From the NCBI GenBank assembly GCA_046295175.1, contig JBKBNY010000002.1, positions 248,001 to 312,000 on the forward strand: 64,000 bases of DNA, written 5' to 3'. This document shows, piece after piece, positions 34,090 through 42,765 of this stretch. The position numbers and the translations under genes are program-made. Below the pieces are notes generated by a model. It made no database searches and was not told where the DNA came from. It saw nothing but the letters and a program-made list of their open reading frames with translations. This stretch comes from JALOLV01 sp046295175. GTDB taxonomy: Bacteria; Bacteroidota; Bacteroidia; Cytophagales; Spirosomataceae. The stretch's first letter is position 1. Each line of letters starts with the position of its first letter.

Positions 34090-35070
34090 ATGAGAGAAAT
34101 ACAATTTAGAGAAGCCTTGCGTGAGGCAATGACCGAAGAAATGCGTCGCGACGAAAGCGTGTTTCTGATGGGTGAAGAAGTAGCCGAATACAACGGAGCC
34201 TACAAAGTAAGTCAGGGGATGTTGGATGAGTTTGGTGCAAAAAGAGTGATAGATACACCAATCGCCGAATTGGGTTTTGCAGGTATTGCCGTGGGTGCTG
34301 CCGCAAATGGCCTCCGTCCGATTGTTGAGTTTATGACTTTCAACTTCTCGTTGGTTGCCATCGACCAAGTTATCAACTCTGCTGCAAAGCTAATGGCGAT
34401 GTCGGCGGGTCAATATACTTGTCCAATCGTTTTTCGTGGACCGACTGGTAATGCGGGTCAATTGGGTGCTCAACACTCACAAAACTTCGAGAATTGGTTT
34501 GCCAATACTCCAGGTTTGAAAGTGGTTGTGCCATCAAACCCTTACGATGCAAAAGGTCTTTTGAAATCATCTATCCGTGATGCCGACCCAGTGATTTTTA
34601 TGGAGTCGGAGGTAATGTATGGCGATAAAGGACAAGTGCCAGAAGGTGAATATCTGATTCCAATCGGAAAAGCAAACATTGTTCGTGAAGGTTCGGATGT
34701 AACTATCGTAACTTTCGGAAAAATGTTGCCAAGGGTCGTTCTTCCGGCTGTTGAAGAAATGGTAAAAGAAGGAATCAATCCAGAAGTAATTGACCTTCGT
34801 ACGGTTCGTCCGATTGATTACGCAACAGTTCTTAATTCTGTTAAGAAAACAAACCGCTGTGTAATTGTCGAAGAAGCATGGCCAATCGCCGCAATTTCTT
34901 CTGAATTAACATACAATATTCAACGAAACGCATTTGATTACTTAGATTCACCAGTAATCCGTGTAAACTCGATGGATATTCCGCTTCACTACGCTCCGAC
35001 ACTCATCGAAGCTACGCTTCCAAACGTAAAGCGTACAATTGATGCCGTGAAGAAAGTGATGTACAAGTAA
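34090..35070 (+). CDS. pdhB: Pyruvate dehydrogenase E1 component subunit beta
   Basis: PdhB with PdhA forms the thiamine-diphosphate E1 of the pyruvate dehydrogenase complex, producing acetyl-dihydrolipoyl-E2. The 326-residue length is typical. Blocks include REIQFREALREAMTEEM at the start, GEEVAEYNGAYKVSQGML (with the catalytic Glu), FRGPTGNAGQLGAQHSQ, and a C-terminal transketolase domain with IDLRTVRPIDY and RVNSMDIPLHYAP. In this window pdhA lies 8.6 kb away on the opposite strand, so the two subunits are not cotranscribed. A clear terminator follows. Confidence 0.95.
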   Translation: MREIQFREALREAMTEEMRRDESVFLMGEEVAEYNGAYKVSQGMLDEFGAKRVIDTPIAELGFAGIAVGAAANGLRPIVEFMTFNFSLVAIDQVINSAAKLMAMSAGQYTCPIVFRGPTGNAGQLGAQHSQNFENWFANTPGLKVVVPSNPYDAKGLLKSSIRDADPVIFMESEVMYGDKGQVPEGEYLIPIGKANIVREGSDVTIVTFGKMLPRVVLPAVEEMVKEGINPEVIDLRTVRPIDYATVLNSVKKTNRCVIVEEAWPIAAISSELTYNIQRNAFDYLDSPVIRVNSMDIPLHYAPTLIEATLPNVKRTIDAVKKVMYK

Positions 35071-35095
35071 TCGAAACACTCGTTTTCAAAAATAT

Positions 35096-35124
35096 AGGTC
35101 TGATGCTTCGGTATCAGACCTTTT
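35096..35124 (+). terminator. Terminator after pdhB
   Basis: AGGTCTGAT at 35096-35104 pairs with ATCAGACCT at 35113-35121 around GCTTCGGT, followed by Ts. Confidence 0.88.
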
Positions 35125-35148
35125 AATTTATAAAACAGAATTTATAAA

Positions 35149-35490
35149 ATGACAATCGAAAACTTATTAGAAAAAATCAATAACAATCCATCCGAAATCG
35201 AATTTACCGAAGTAATTGCTACAATTGATGCCAATTACGATTTTACCCCAACGGCTTTTCAAAACGGCGAAACTCGCAATGAGGCTGGTCAAAACAATGG
35301 TTCATGCAAGTTATTTTCGTTTGCCAAAATCCAAGGACTCGACCAAAACCAGACCTTAGCCTGTTTTGGCGGATATTATAAAGATGTTTTAAATACCCCC
35401 GATGCGACCGACCACCAGAATATCCGTAACTTTATGAAGTTTGGCTGGGGTGGAATCAAATTTGAAGGACAAGCACTAACTCAAAAATAA
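35149..35490 (+). CDS. HopJ family protein
   Basis: This 113-residue soluble protein matches the HopJ family throughout: IEFTEVIATIDANYDFTPTAFQNGE, NNGSCKLFSFAKIQGLDQNQTLACFGGYY and HQNIRNFMKFGWGGIKFEG. The family is named after a Pseudomonas type III effector, but most members are chromosomal proteins of free-living bacteria and no type III system is seen here. It has no signal peptide. It lies between two terminators and so is monocistronic. Function unknown. Confidence 0.9.
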   Translation: MTIENLLEKINNNPSEIEFTEVIATIDANYDFTPTAFQNGETRNEAGQNNGSCKLFSFAKIQGLDQNQTLACFGGYYKDVLNTPDATDHQNIRNFMKFGWGGIKFEGQALTQK

Positions 35491-35495
35491 TAATT

Positions 35496-35520
35496 AAGCC
35501 GACTGATTAGGTCGGCTTTT
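35496..35520. terminator. Bidirectional terminator between HopJ and the oxidase gene
   Basis: AAGCCGAC at 35496-35503 pairs (G-T allowed) with GTCGGCTT at 35511-35518 around a 7-base loop, followed by Ts. It lies between two convergent stop codons. Confidence 0.82.
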
Positions 35521-35523
35521 GTT

Positions 35524-36876
35524 TTATGAAACTCCAAATAAATGAGAATTGATATAATCATTTCGGAATTTACCTTCGGGGTCGTATTCGGCCATTAATG
35601 CCTTAAAATCGTTGATTCGGGTGATGGTTGACTGTAAATAATCAGATTTTATGGTGAATAACTTACCCCAATGCGGCAGGGCCTTGTAAGGCATGATTTT
35701 CTCTTCGATAAGTGGTAATAATTTCTGTACGGCATCCCACTCTGGTTTCCACGTGAAATGAAACGCAACACAAGTACGCTTATAGCACGGACTCATCCAG
35801 AAATCATCGGCTTTGATAGTCCTAATCTCCGAAATAAAAAGATGTGGCGAAACTTGCTCGTGTAATGATTCAATCGCCATCATGGCATCGTAGGCGTATT
35901 CAATCGGTAAAAAATACTCAGACTGCAACTCTTTGCCACTACTCGGTGTAAAGCCCATCTTAAAATGCGGCAATCGCTCATACCACGGGCCAGCCACACC
36001 CATTTGGTTGGTGCAATTTTCGGGCGAATGGTCATCGAGTGGGTGCATGTTTTTATCGGCAAGTTTAGCACCATAAAACTCAGTAGGAGCATCTTTAATG
36101 TCAGAATTAGCCTTACTTTTTATCCAGACCTGATTTACGTTTTTATTTTTCCAGTCGGTAAACAAACTAACACTATATCCGCTCGAAACAATCTTCTGGA
36201 AATCCTTTTCGAGTGCCGACATCGGCATATTTCTATAAACCAACTGCGTAACCTCAAATGTAGGTAGTAAATCAAGTGTAATTTTTGTAACAATACCAAT
36301 TGAACCTAAACCCACTACCGCACCATTAAATTTATCGCCATCCTTCGCTTTTGATAAAGTAATCAACTCACCAGCGGCGTTCACAAATTCTATTGCCGAG
36401 ACAGCCGTTGCCAAATTGCCATTTTCTACTCCCGAGCCATGCGTGGCGGTTGCACAAGCACCAGCTACCGAAATATGTGGTAGTGAAGCTAAATTATGCA
36501 AAGCATAGCCATTTTTGTGTAGGTATTCGCACAATTGGCCATAATTCATACCAGCCTCTATCGTAACTGTATTATTTGCTTTGTCGAGCGAAACCACCTT
36601 ATTCATATCCCTCAACGAAATCTGGTTTTCTTTGCTATCGGCAATTCCGTTAAAGCAGTGTTTTGTACCTAATCCACGCAAATGTTTATATTTTTTCACC
36701 AAATTCTGGAGTTCTTCTACTGTTTTGGGGTAATCTATGTTATCGGTACTGTAGGTATAATTCCCAGCCCAGTTGGTGCGTTTTTCTCTTGGAGTTTCTT
36801 CACAAGCCAGCAAGTGAGAGATTATCCCACCGGTTACCAAAACCGAGGAGGTTTTTAGGAAGGTTCTTTTATTCAT
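35524..36876 (-). CDS. Exported FAD-linked alditol/aldonolactone oxidase-like protein
   Basis: The 450-residue protein starts with MNKRTFLKTSS and reaches a lipobox-like LLAC, so it is probably an exported lipoprotein. A PCMH-type FAD-binding domain covers about 35-215 (HLRGLGTKHCFNGIADS, SVAGACATATHGSG, GSIGIVTKITLDL). The HGSG block is where related enzymes attach FAD. The C-terminal ALO domain ends ALMAEYDPEGKFRNDY. The closest kin in pattern are alditol and xylitol oxidases and gulonolactone oxidases, which oxidise polyols or aldonolactones. It is divergent from a GMC oxidoreductase gene, and both are likely periplasmic sugar oxidations. Confidence 0.87.
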   Translation of the reverse strand: MNKRTFLKTSSVLVTGGIISHLLACEETPREKRTNWAGNYTYSTDNIDYPKTVEELQNLVKKYKHLRGLGTKHCFNGIADSKENQISLRDMNKVVSLDKANNTVTIEAGMNYGQLCEYLHKNGYALHNLASLPHISVAGACATATHGSGVENGNLATAVSAIEFVNAAGELITLSKAKDGDKFNGAVVGLGSIGIVTKITLDLLPTFEVTQLVYRNMPMSALEKDFQKIVSSGYSVSLFTDWKNKNVNQVWIKSKANSDIKDAPTEFYGAKLADKNMHPLDDHSPENCTNQMGVAGPWYERLPHFKMGFTPSSGKELQSEYFLPIEYAYDAMMAIESLHEQVSPHLFISEIRTIKADDFWMSPCYKRTCVAFHFTWKPEWDAVQKLLPLIEEKIMPYKALPHWGKLFTIKSDYLQSTITRINDFKALMAEYDPEGKFRNDYINSHLFGVS

Positions 36877-37087
36877 AGGTTTATCAACAAAGGGTTTTGC
36901 GAATAGATAGAAAATTAAAACATAGATAATTATTTATGGCTGGATTTTCAATCGAATTATAAATTTTTAAATAGAATTTAATACTTCGCTAAGAAAATAC
37001 TAAACTTTTTAGACCCCAACGTATTCAGTCTCGAAGAAATCTTTTACTTTTATTGTAAAATCAATTCAACCTTAATAATATCAACTA

Positions 37088-38836
37088 ATGAATCTTTTTG
37101 AGATAAAAGAGCAGCCTGTTGTCTATGATGCTGTTGTCGTAGGCTCTGGAGCAGGTGGTGGAATGGCAGCCTATCAACTTTCAAAAGCAGGTGCAAAAGT
37201 TCTTCTTCTTGAGGCGGGTGGGTATTTTGACCCAGCCGACCCAAAGTACATTACTCAATTAAAGAACCCGTGGGAATCGCTTCGTAGAGGAGCCTCAACA
37301 AAGTTCCGTCCTTTTGGCGATTTTGATGCCGCTTGGGGCGGGTGGGATATTGACGGCGAGCCTTACACAGCAGCATCTGGCACCACATTCAAGGCTTTTC
37401 GTTCGAGAATGTTAGGGGGTCGTACCAATCACTGGGGACGTATCTCGCTTCGTTTCGGTCCAGATGATTTCAAAAGAGGGTCGTTGACTGGTGTGGGTGA
37501 TGACTGGCCAATTAGCTACGAAGATATAGCTCCGTATTACGATAAAGTAGATAGATTGATAGGTTTGTTTGGTACAAAAGAGGGTATCCGAAACGAACCA
37601 GATGGAATCTTCTTACCTCCGCCAAAACCACGTTTGCACGAGTTAATGCTCAAAAAAGCCGCAACGGGTATTGGTATCCCAGTGATTCCGTCGCGTATGG
37701 CAATGCTTACAAAAGCCATTAACAATGAGCGTGGACAATGCTTCTATTGCGGTCAGTGTGGTCGTGCGTGTCAGGCTTATGCCGATTTCTCATCGTCATC
37801 GGTTCTTTGTAAACCAGCTTTAAAATCTGGCAATATGAAACTTATCAACCATGCGATGGTTCGAGAAGTTTTGACCGACCCAAATACTGGCTTAGCGACG
37901 GGAGTTTCGTATGTTGATACAATTACAATGAAGGAGTTTTCGGTACGTGCCAAAATCGTTGTTTTGGGTGCGAGTGCTATCGAAACCGCTCGTTTGTTAT
38001 TGAATTCAAAATCTGCTCGTTTCCCGAAAGGATTAGCAAACGATAGCGAAATCGTCGGAAAATACATCAACGACTCTACAGGAGCAAGCCGCCAAGCGTT
38101 TGTACCAGCCATGATGGACAGAAAACGCTACAACGAAGATGGTGTAGGCGGTATGCACGTTTATACGCCGTGGTGGTTGGATAACAAAAAATTGGATTTC
38201 TCTCGTGGATACCACATCGAATACGGTGGTGGTATGGGTATGCCTTCTTATGGTTTCGGAATGGGAATCCACCAAGTGAATGGTCTCTACAAAGATAAAA
38301 ATGGCAATAAAAAGCGTGCAGGTGGATACGGTGCTGCATTGAAAGAAGATATTCGTATGACTTACGGTGCCTACATCGGCATGGCAGGACGTGGCGAATC
38401 TGTACCTTTGGCATCGAACTATTGTGAAATCGACCCGAATGTTGTTGATAAATACGGTATTCCTGTATTGAGATTCAACGTAAAATGGGCTGATGAAGAT
38501 ATTCGCCAAGCCAAACACATGCAGGATACGTTCGAGCAAATTATTCACGAATTAGGCGGTATTCCACTTGGTAAAAAACCAGATGCCAGCAATAATTATG
38601 GTTTGGCAGAGCCGGGCTTGATTATCCACGAGGTCGGAACGGTGAGAATGGGTAATGACCCTAAAAAATCGGCTTTGAATAAGTTTCAGCAAGCTCACGA
38701 TGTCAAAAACTTGTTTGTGGTAGATGCCGCTCCGTTTGTGTCGCAAGGTGATAAAAACGTTACATGGACAATCCTTGCGTCTTCGTGGCGTACATCAGAT
38801 TACATCATCGAACAAGTCAAAGCAAAAAATCTGTAA
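37088..38836 (+). CDS. GMC oxidoreductase (gluconate 2-dehydrogenase large-subunit-like)
   Basis: The 582-residue flavoprotein has the FAD-binding Rossmann start VVGSGAGGGMAAYQLSKAGAK (about 17-37) ending at LLLEAGG. The GMC block GGRTNHWGRISLRF is near 115. A cysteine-rich segment CFYCGQCGRACQAY lies near 220 and could hold an iron-sulfur cluster. The C-terminal active-site region (NVTWTILASSWRTSDYI) is present. The closest pattern is the large subunit of membrane gluconate/sorbitol-type dehydrogenases. The small-subunit-like gene follows 46 bases later. No signal peptide is seen, so export would rely on the partner's signal. Confidence 0.9.
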   Translation: MNLFEIKEQPVVYDAVVVGSGAGGGMAAYQLSKAGAKVLLLEAGGYFDPADPKYITQLKNPWESLRRGASTKFRPFGDFDAAWGGWDIDGEPYTAASGTTFKAFRSRMLGGRTNHWGRISLRFGPDDFKRGSLTGVGDDWPISYEDIAPYYDKVDRLIGLFGTKEGIRNEPDGIFLPPPKPRLHELMLKKAATGIGIPVIPSRMAMLTKAINNERGQCFYCGQCGRACQAYADFSSSSVLCKPALKSGNMKLINHAMVREVLTDPNTGLATGVSYVDTITMKEFSVRAKIVVLGASAIETARLLLNSKSARFPKGLANDSEIVGKYINDSTGASRQAFVPAMMDRKRYNEDGVGGMHVYTPWWLDNKKLDFSRGYHIEYGGGMGMPSYGFGMGIHQVNGLYKDKNGNKKRAGGYGAALKEDIRMTYGAYIGMAGRGESVPLASNYCEIDPNVVDKYGIPVLRFNVKWADEDIRQAKHMQDTFEQIIHELGGIPLGKKPDASNNYGLAEPGLIIHEVGTVRMGNDPKKSALNKFQQAHDVKNLFVVDAAPFVSQGDKNVTWTILASSWRTSDYIIEQVKAKNL

Positions 38837-38882
38837 TTGTAGCAGTTTATTCGCTAATTCACTCATTCATCATTCGTTCATC

Positions 38883-39521
38883 ATGAAACGCAGAGATACA
38901 TTAAAAGCATTATCATTGAGTTCGTTAGGCTTAGCAGCCGTACCGACCAGCGATTTAGTTGCTGCTCCCGAACCCAAACCATTATATAAACCAACACCGG
39001 GCAGAACTCCGGGTGAGTTGGAGTCAGACAAAAAAGTTTTCTTATCGGATAAATTCTTTACGGCCGAAGAAATGAAAGCCATAACTGTTTTGTCGGATAT
39101 TATCATTCCTGCCGATGCCAAATCAGGTAGTGCTTCGCAGGCGGGTGTACCAGCATTTATTGATTTTATTGTAAGAGATAAGCCCGAACTCCAAACGCCG
39201 ATTCGTGGGGGTTTGAAATGGCTCAATCTTCAATGTGTAAAACGCTACGGTAAAAACTTTGCCGATTGTACTAATCCTCAGAAAATCGAAATGGTAGAAG
39301 AAATTGCTTATTCAGAAGGGTACAAACCCGAAATGAGCCAAGGTGTATCGTTTTTTGCCAATTTCAGAGGTTTGGTTGTAACGGGTTTTTATACAACCAA
39401 AATGGGATTCGATGACTTGGGCTACATGGGCAACACACCAAACGCTTGGGACGGTGTTCCGCAAGATGTTTTGGATAAATATGGTCTAAAATACGACCCG
39501 ATTTACGATAAAAAAGATTAA
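38883..39521 (+). CDS. Gluconate 2-dehydrogenase subunit 3 family protein
   Basis: I choose the ATG at 38883. It starts MKRRDTLKALSLSSLGLA, a twin-arginine-like signal, whereas an upstream in-frame ATG lies inside the GMC gene. The 212-residue product has the subunit-3 domain: FTAEEMKAITVLSDIIIPAD, GVPAFIDFIVRDKPELQ, then FANFRGLVVTGFYTTKMGFDDLGY. This subunit chaperones the GMC flavoprotein through the Tat pathway and joins its periplasmic complex. No cytochrome c subunit gene is adjacent, so the electron acceptor is not evident. Confidence 0.9.
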   Translation: MKRRDTLKALSLSSLGLAAVPTSDLVAAPEPKPLYKPTPGRTPGELESDKKVFLSDKFFTAEEMKAITVLSDIIIPADAKSGSASQAGVPAFIDFIVRDKPELQTPIRGGLKWLNLQCVKRYGKNFADCTNPQKIEMVEEIAYSEGYKPEMSQGVSFFANFRGLVVTGFYTTKMGFDDLGYMGNTPNAWDGVPQDVLDKYGLKYDPIYDKKD

Positions 39522-39596
39522 AACCGAACCGTACAATAATTAATAGTTGCTACGTATAGAACAAATGCTGTATTTTCGTCGAAACATTGCAAAACG

Positions 39597-40481
39597 ATGA
39601 ATAAATACAGCATTTTTCTTTTACTGCTCTCCACAACTACTTTCGGACAAAAGTGTCTCGAATCTAAGTTTTCAATCTACAATAAAGGCAATTTAGATTT
39701 TCAATCGTTTAAAAAATACGATGCTAAAGGAAATCTGATAAACCAAACCGATGCCAAAATTGGTTCATATACTACCGAATACACATACCAGTACGATGCC
39801 AAAGGCAATAATACACAAGTGATTACTCGCCAAAACGGGCAGTTTCGGAATGTTACGCTCAAACAGTATTCGGCACAAGGAAAACTGATAGCCGAAACCC
39901 TCAGCAGCGATGAAAACACAAAAAGTGTGAGCCAGAATGTAGCCTTTGCCAATAACGTTTCGGAGAAAACCATTGCGGGGCAAAAAGGTAAAGAACGCTC
40001 GGTTTTTGATGATAATGGAAATCTCATCAAGCACGAAATTTTGGATGAAAACGGAGCCATAAAATCTTCGGTAACTAATGAGTTAAACCCACAAGGAAAA
40101 CCCCTCAAAACAACTAATTACAACGCATTTGACAAACTCACAACCGAGGTTATCTATGAGTACGACTCAAAAGGTAATGTGTTGAAAGACAGGATGTTAC
40201 GCAATGGAAGTCTTTATAATCAAACAACTTTTGAGTATAATTCGGCCGATAAACTCATCAAAAAAACTCGCCTCAATGCGGCTGGCAAAGTAGATTATTT
40301 TTATACTTATGAGTACGATTCGCAAGGCCGATTGACAAAAAGCAGCTACTATTACAATGACCAAGTTATAAACTACACGTCTTATATCTACGATTCTCAA
40401 GGCAATAAAACCAAAGAAGAATACTACAATAATGAGAATTCTTTGATGGGTTATAAAGAATGGGAGTATATTTGTAAATAA
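39597..40481 (+). CDS. Secreted YD/RHS-repeat protein
   Basis: This is a 294-residue protein with a signal peptide (MNKYSIFLLLLSTTTFGQ). It consists almost wholly of short YD-type repeats: KYDAKGNLINQTD, YQYDAKGNNTQV, YEYDSKGNVLKDR, FEYNSADKLIKKTR, YEYDSQGRLTKSS, YIYDSQGNKTKEE. These resemble the repeats of RHS and teneurin shells, but the protein is too short to form a toxin-enclosing shell and lacks the RHS core signature and any variable C-terminal toxin. It is probably a surface or periplasmic binding protein. Its end contains the nadA promoter. Confidence 0.8.
   Translation: MNKYSIFLLLLSTTTFGQKCLESKFSIYNKGNLDFQSFKKYDAKGNLINQTDAKIGSYTTEYTYQYDAKGNNTQVITRQNGQFRNVTLKQYSAQGKLIAETLSSDENTKSVSQNVAFANNVSEKTIAGQKGKERSVFDDNGNLIKHEILDENGAIKSSVTNELNPQGKPLKTTNYNAFDKLTTEVIYEYDSKGNVLKDRMLRNGSLYNQTTFEYNSADKLIKKTRLNAAGKVDYFYTYEYDSQGRLTKSSYYYNDQVINYTSYIYDSQGNKTKEEYYNNENSLMGYKEWEYICK
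40442..40474 (+). promoter_or_regulatory. Candidate nadA promoter inside the preceding gene
   Basis: TTTG at 40442-40445 and TATATTTG at 40467-40474 are 21 bases apart, matching the Bacteroidota promoter pattern. The expected transcript start is near 40481, 16 bases before the nadA ATG. Confidence 0.5.
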
Positions 40482-40496
40482 TCTTTACGGTAAACA

Positions 40497-41453
40497 ATGA
40501 AAGAAACAGTTGATTACGTAGCAGAAATTGCTCGATTAAAAAAAGAAAAAAACGCCGTCATTTTGGCCCATTACTACCAAACTGGCGATATTCAAGATAT
40601 AGCAGATTATATTGGCGATAGTTTGGGGCTTTCGCAGCAGGCCGCCAAGACCGATGCCGACATGATTGTTTTTGCGGGAGTTCGTTTTATGGCCGAAACT
40701 GCCAAGATTCTTTCTCCGCAGAAAAAAGTTGTATTGCCCGATATAAACGCGGGTTGCTCGCTCGAAGAATCGGCTCCTGCCGATGTTTTTGCCGAGTTTA
40801 AAGCAAAGCACCCAGACCATATCGTGATTTCTTACGTAAACTGTTCGGCGGCACTCAAAACCCTTACCGATGTAGTTTGTACGAGTAGCAATGCCGTTAA
40901 GATTGTCGAGAGTTTTCCGAAAGAGCAGAAGATAATTTTTGCACCAGATAAAAACTTAGGTGGATACATCAATCGAGTAACTGGTCGAAACATGGTGCTT
41001 TGGGATGGTGCTTGTATGGTACACGAAACGTTTTCGGGTAAAATGGTCGATAACATGAAAGTAAAATACCCCAAAGCGTTGGTTGTGGCTCACCCCGAAA
41101 GCGAAAAACCAGTTCTCGACCGAGCCGATTACATTGGCTCTACAACAGGTTTGCTCAAATACGTGATAAATAGTCCCGAAAAAGAATTCATCGTAGCAAC
41201 CGAGTCGGGTATTTTGCACCAGATGCGTAAATCGGCACCGGGTAAGACTTTCCACGTAGCTCCGACGTCGAAGAACGGACACGCTTGTAAGGCTTGTTCA
41301 GATTGCCCTCACATGAAGCTCAATACGATGGAAAAACTCTATTTGTGTCTTCGTGATGAAACCCCAGAGATTATTTTGCCAGCAGATGTAATAGAAGATG
41401 CCCGCAAGCCAATCGAAAGAATGTTAGAGTTATCGGCTCAATTTGGGCTTTAA
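40497..41453 (+). CDS. nadA: Quinolinate synthase
   Basis: NadA condenses iminoaspartate with dihydroxyacetone phosphate to quinolinate in NAD synthesis. The 318-residue product has the family blocks LKKEKNAVILAHYYQTGDIQ, DIADYIGDSLGLSQQAA, LPDINAGCSLEESAP with a first cluster cysteine, SYVNCSAALKTL, and HACKACSDCPHMKLNTMEKL with the C-terminal cluster cysteine. It contains an oxygen-sensitive [4Fe-4S] cluster. nadB and nadC are not in the window. A complete promoter lies just upstream. A small inverted repeat separates it from convergent yqgE. Confidence 0.96.
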   Translation: MKETVDYVAEIARLKKEKNAVILAHYYQTGDIQDIADYIGDSLGLSQQAAKTDADMIVFAGVRFMAETAKILSPQKKVVLPDINAGCSLEESAPADVFAEFKAKHPDHIVISYVNCSAALKTLTDVVCTSSNAVKIVESFPKEQKIIFAPDKNLGGYINRVTGRNMVLWDGACMVHETFSGKMVDNMKVKYPKALVVAHPESEKPVLDRADYIGSTTGLLKYVINSPEKEFIVATESGILHQMRKSAPGKTFHVAPTSKNGHACKACSDCPHMKLNTMEKLYLCLRDETPEIILPADVIEDARKPIERMLELSAQFGL

Positions 41454-41465
41454 GATATGTGATAC

Positions 41466-41502
41466 AACCCTGTCAGTGGTCAAAATGACCCTGACAGCGG
41501 TT
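41466..41502. repeat. Small palindromic intergenic element
   Basis: CTGTCAG (41470-41476) and GGTCA (41478-41482) pair with TGACC (41486-41490) and CTGACAG (41491-41497) around AAA, with one bulged base. AACC and GGTT extend the ends. No T run follows on either strand, so it looks like a REP-type element more than a terminator, although it sits between convergent genes. Confidence 0.65.
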
Positions 41503-41508
41503 AAAATG

Positions 41509-42054
41509 TTAATTAAGCCTTGGGTCGGTTGGGTAATTCGATAAAACCTTGTATTCGCCACCCATTCGTTTCAAAACCGACCGCCAAAATTGGTCTGTTG
41601 GTGTATCAAAAATAAAATTGGCATCGGTCTCCGAGACAATCCACGAATTTCGCTTCATTTCAGATTCTAATTGCCCTTCGCTCCAACCCGAATACCCAAT
41701 AAAAAGTCGAATATCATTCTCCTTTATCTTACCAATATTCAATAAACTACGCACGCTATCAAAGTCGCCAGTCCAGAATAAACCATTGCCAATATCAATT
41801 GTACCATCAATTATATCTCCGAGTCTGTGAATAAAATGCAGGGTATTTTGCTCAACCGGACCACCCAAAAACAAAGGGAAATCGGCGTAAACATCATCAA
41901 TGACGTCTTCTAACTTGAGATTGGTTTGTTGATTCAAGACAAATCCAAAAGAACCATTTTCGTTGTGTTCGCACAGTAAAACAACGCTTCTCTCGAAGTT
42001 TGGGTCGCCCAAAAACGGCTCGGCTATCAATAATTTTCCTTTGGATGGTTTCAT
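41509..42054 (-). CDS. YqgE/AlgH family protein
   Basis: The start at 42054 (MKPSKGKLLIAEPFLGDP) is the usual family N-terminus; an ATG seven codons further upstream is possible. The 181-residue cytoplasmic protein contains the family blocks FERSVVLLCEHNENGSFGFVLN, FLGGPVEQNTLHFIH, RLFIGYSGWSEGQLESEM and WIVSE. YqgE/AlgH proteins are widespread; regulatory roles have been reported in some bacteria, but the biochemical function is unsettled. It is convergent with nadA. Confidence 0.93.
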   Translation of the reverse strand: MKPSKGKLLIAEPFLGDPNFERSVVLLCEHNENGSFGFVLNQQTNLKLEDVIDDVYADFPLFLGGPVEQNTLHFIHRLGDIIDGTIDIGNGLFWTGDFDSVRSLLNIGKIKENDIRLFIGYSGWSEGQLESEMKRNSWIVSETDANFIFDTPTDQFWRSVLKRMGGEYKVLSNYPTDPRLN

Positions 42055-42114
42055 TTCAAAGAGTGTCAGATACAACGGACAATTTTAAAACAAAATACGA
42101 TGAAGCAAAAGTAA

Positions 42115-42708
42115 TCAGCGTGATTTTTTATTTATCCACTGCTGAATCTTGTAGTTGACAAACGCCGAGCCTGCCCCAATTAATGCACCAGCCGCAACAT
42201 CACTCGGGTAGTGCATGCCCAAGTGCATACGAGAATACCCAACAGCACTCGCCCAAGCATACGCCGGAACAACGACGTACCATTTACGGTAATGAAGGCT
42301 CAGGCTCGTGGCCATAGAAAAAGCCGCCGAAGTATGCCCCGACGGAAAAGCAGAGTCGGTATCGGTGTAATAATGCTCGATAAATGGGTATTTTTCGTAA
42401 GGACGAGGGCGATTAATTACTTTTTTGAGGATATAAGTAGTACCCATCGCTCCAATGAGTGATGTCGTGGTAAATAAAGCGTTTTGTTGTAGTTTTCGGT
42501 CTTTTTTGATAAGGCCGACACCCAACTCAAAAACTGGCAAAGCCAAACTGGCTGGATAGGTAGTTCTAGAAATTCCGTTAAAGAATTTGTCGTTGCCCGA
42601 ATTCCGATTTTGATTAATATCTTGAAGTAAATCAATATCAAAATTTTGTGCGGTACAATAAGCCGAAAAAATCAAAAAGATAATGGCTGTATGGATAATT
42701 TTGGACAT
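42115..42708 (-). CDS. PAP2-family phosphatase
   Basis: This is a 197-residue protein with a signal peptide or N-terminal anchor (ending YCTAQ). The three PAP2 motifs are KKVINRPRPYEKYP, PSGHTSAAF and SRMHLGMHYPSDVAAG; their Lys/Arg and two His form the acid-phosphatase active site. It should remove phosphate from a lipid such as phosphatidate or undecaprenyl diphosphate, on the periplasmic side. It lies on the same strand, downstream of the GldA-like ATPase gene and upstream of yqgE. Confidence 0.93.
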   Translation of the reverse strand: MSKIIHTAIIFLIFSAYCTAQNFDIDLLQDINQNRNSGNDKFFNGISRTTYPASLALPVFELGVGLIKKDRKLQQNALFTTTSLIGAMGTTYILKKVINRPRPYEKYPFIEHYYTDTDSAFPSGHTSAAFSMATSLSLHYRKWYVVVPAYAWASAVGYSRMHLGMHYPSDVAAGALIGAGSAFVNYKIQQWINKKSR

Positions 42709-42765
42709 AGGGTTTGGGTAATTATATAGAATTAATCGAATAATCCGAATTTAAATAACGAGTTA

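Noticed and set aside
35149..35490. Type III effector role for the HopJ protein
   Set aside because: The name is inherited from one Pseudomonas protein; there is no secretion system or signal here.
35748..35762. A CACGTG-centred word resembling parS in the oxidase gene
   Set aside because: Flanks do not match (at least five mismatches to the consensus) and the codons explain it.
39597..40481. RHS toxin interpretation of the YD-repeat protein
   Set aside because: It lacks the RHS core signature and a variable C-terminal toxin domain, and no immunity gene follows.
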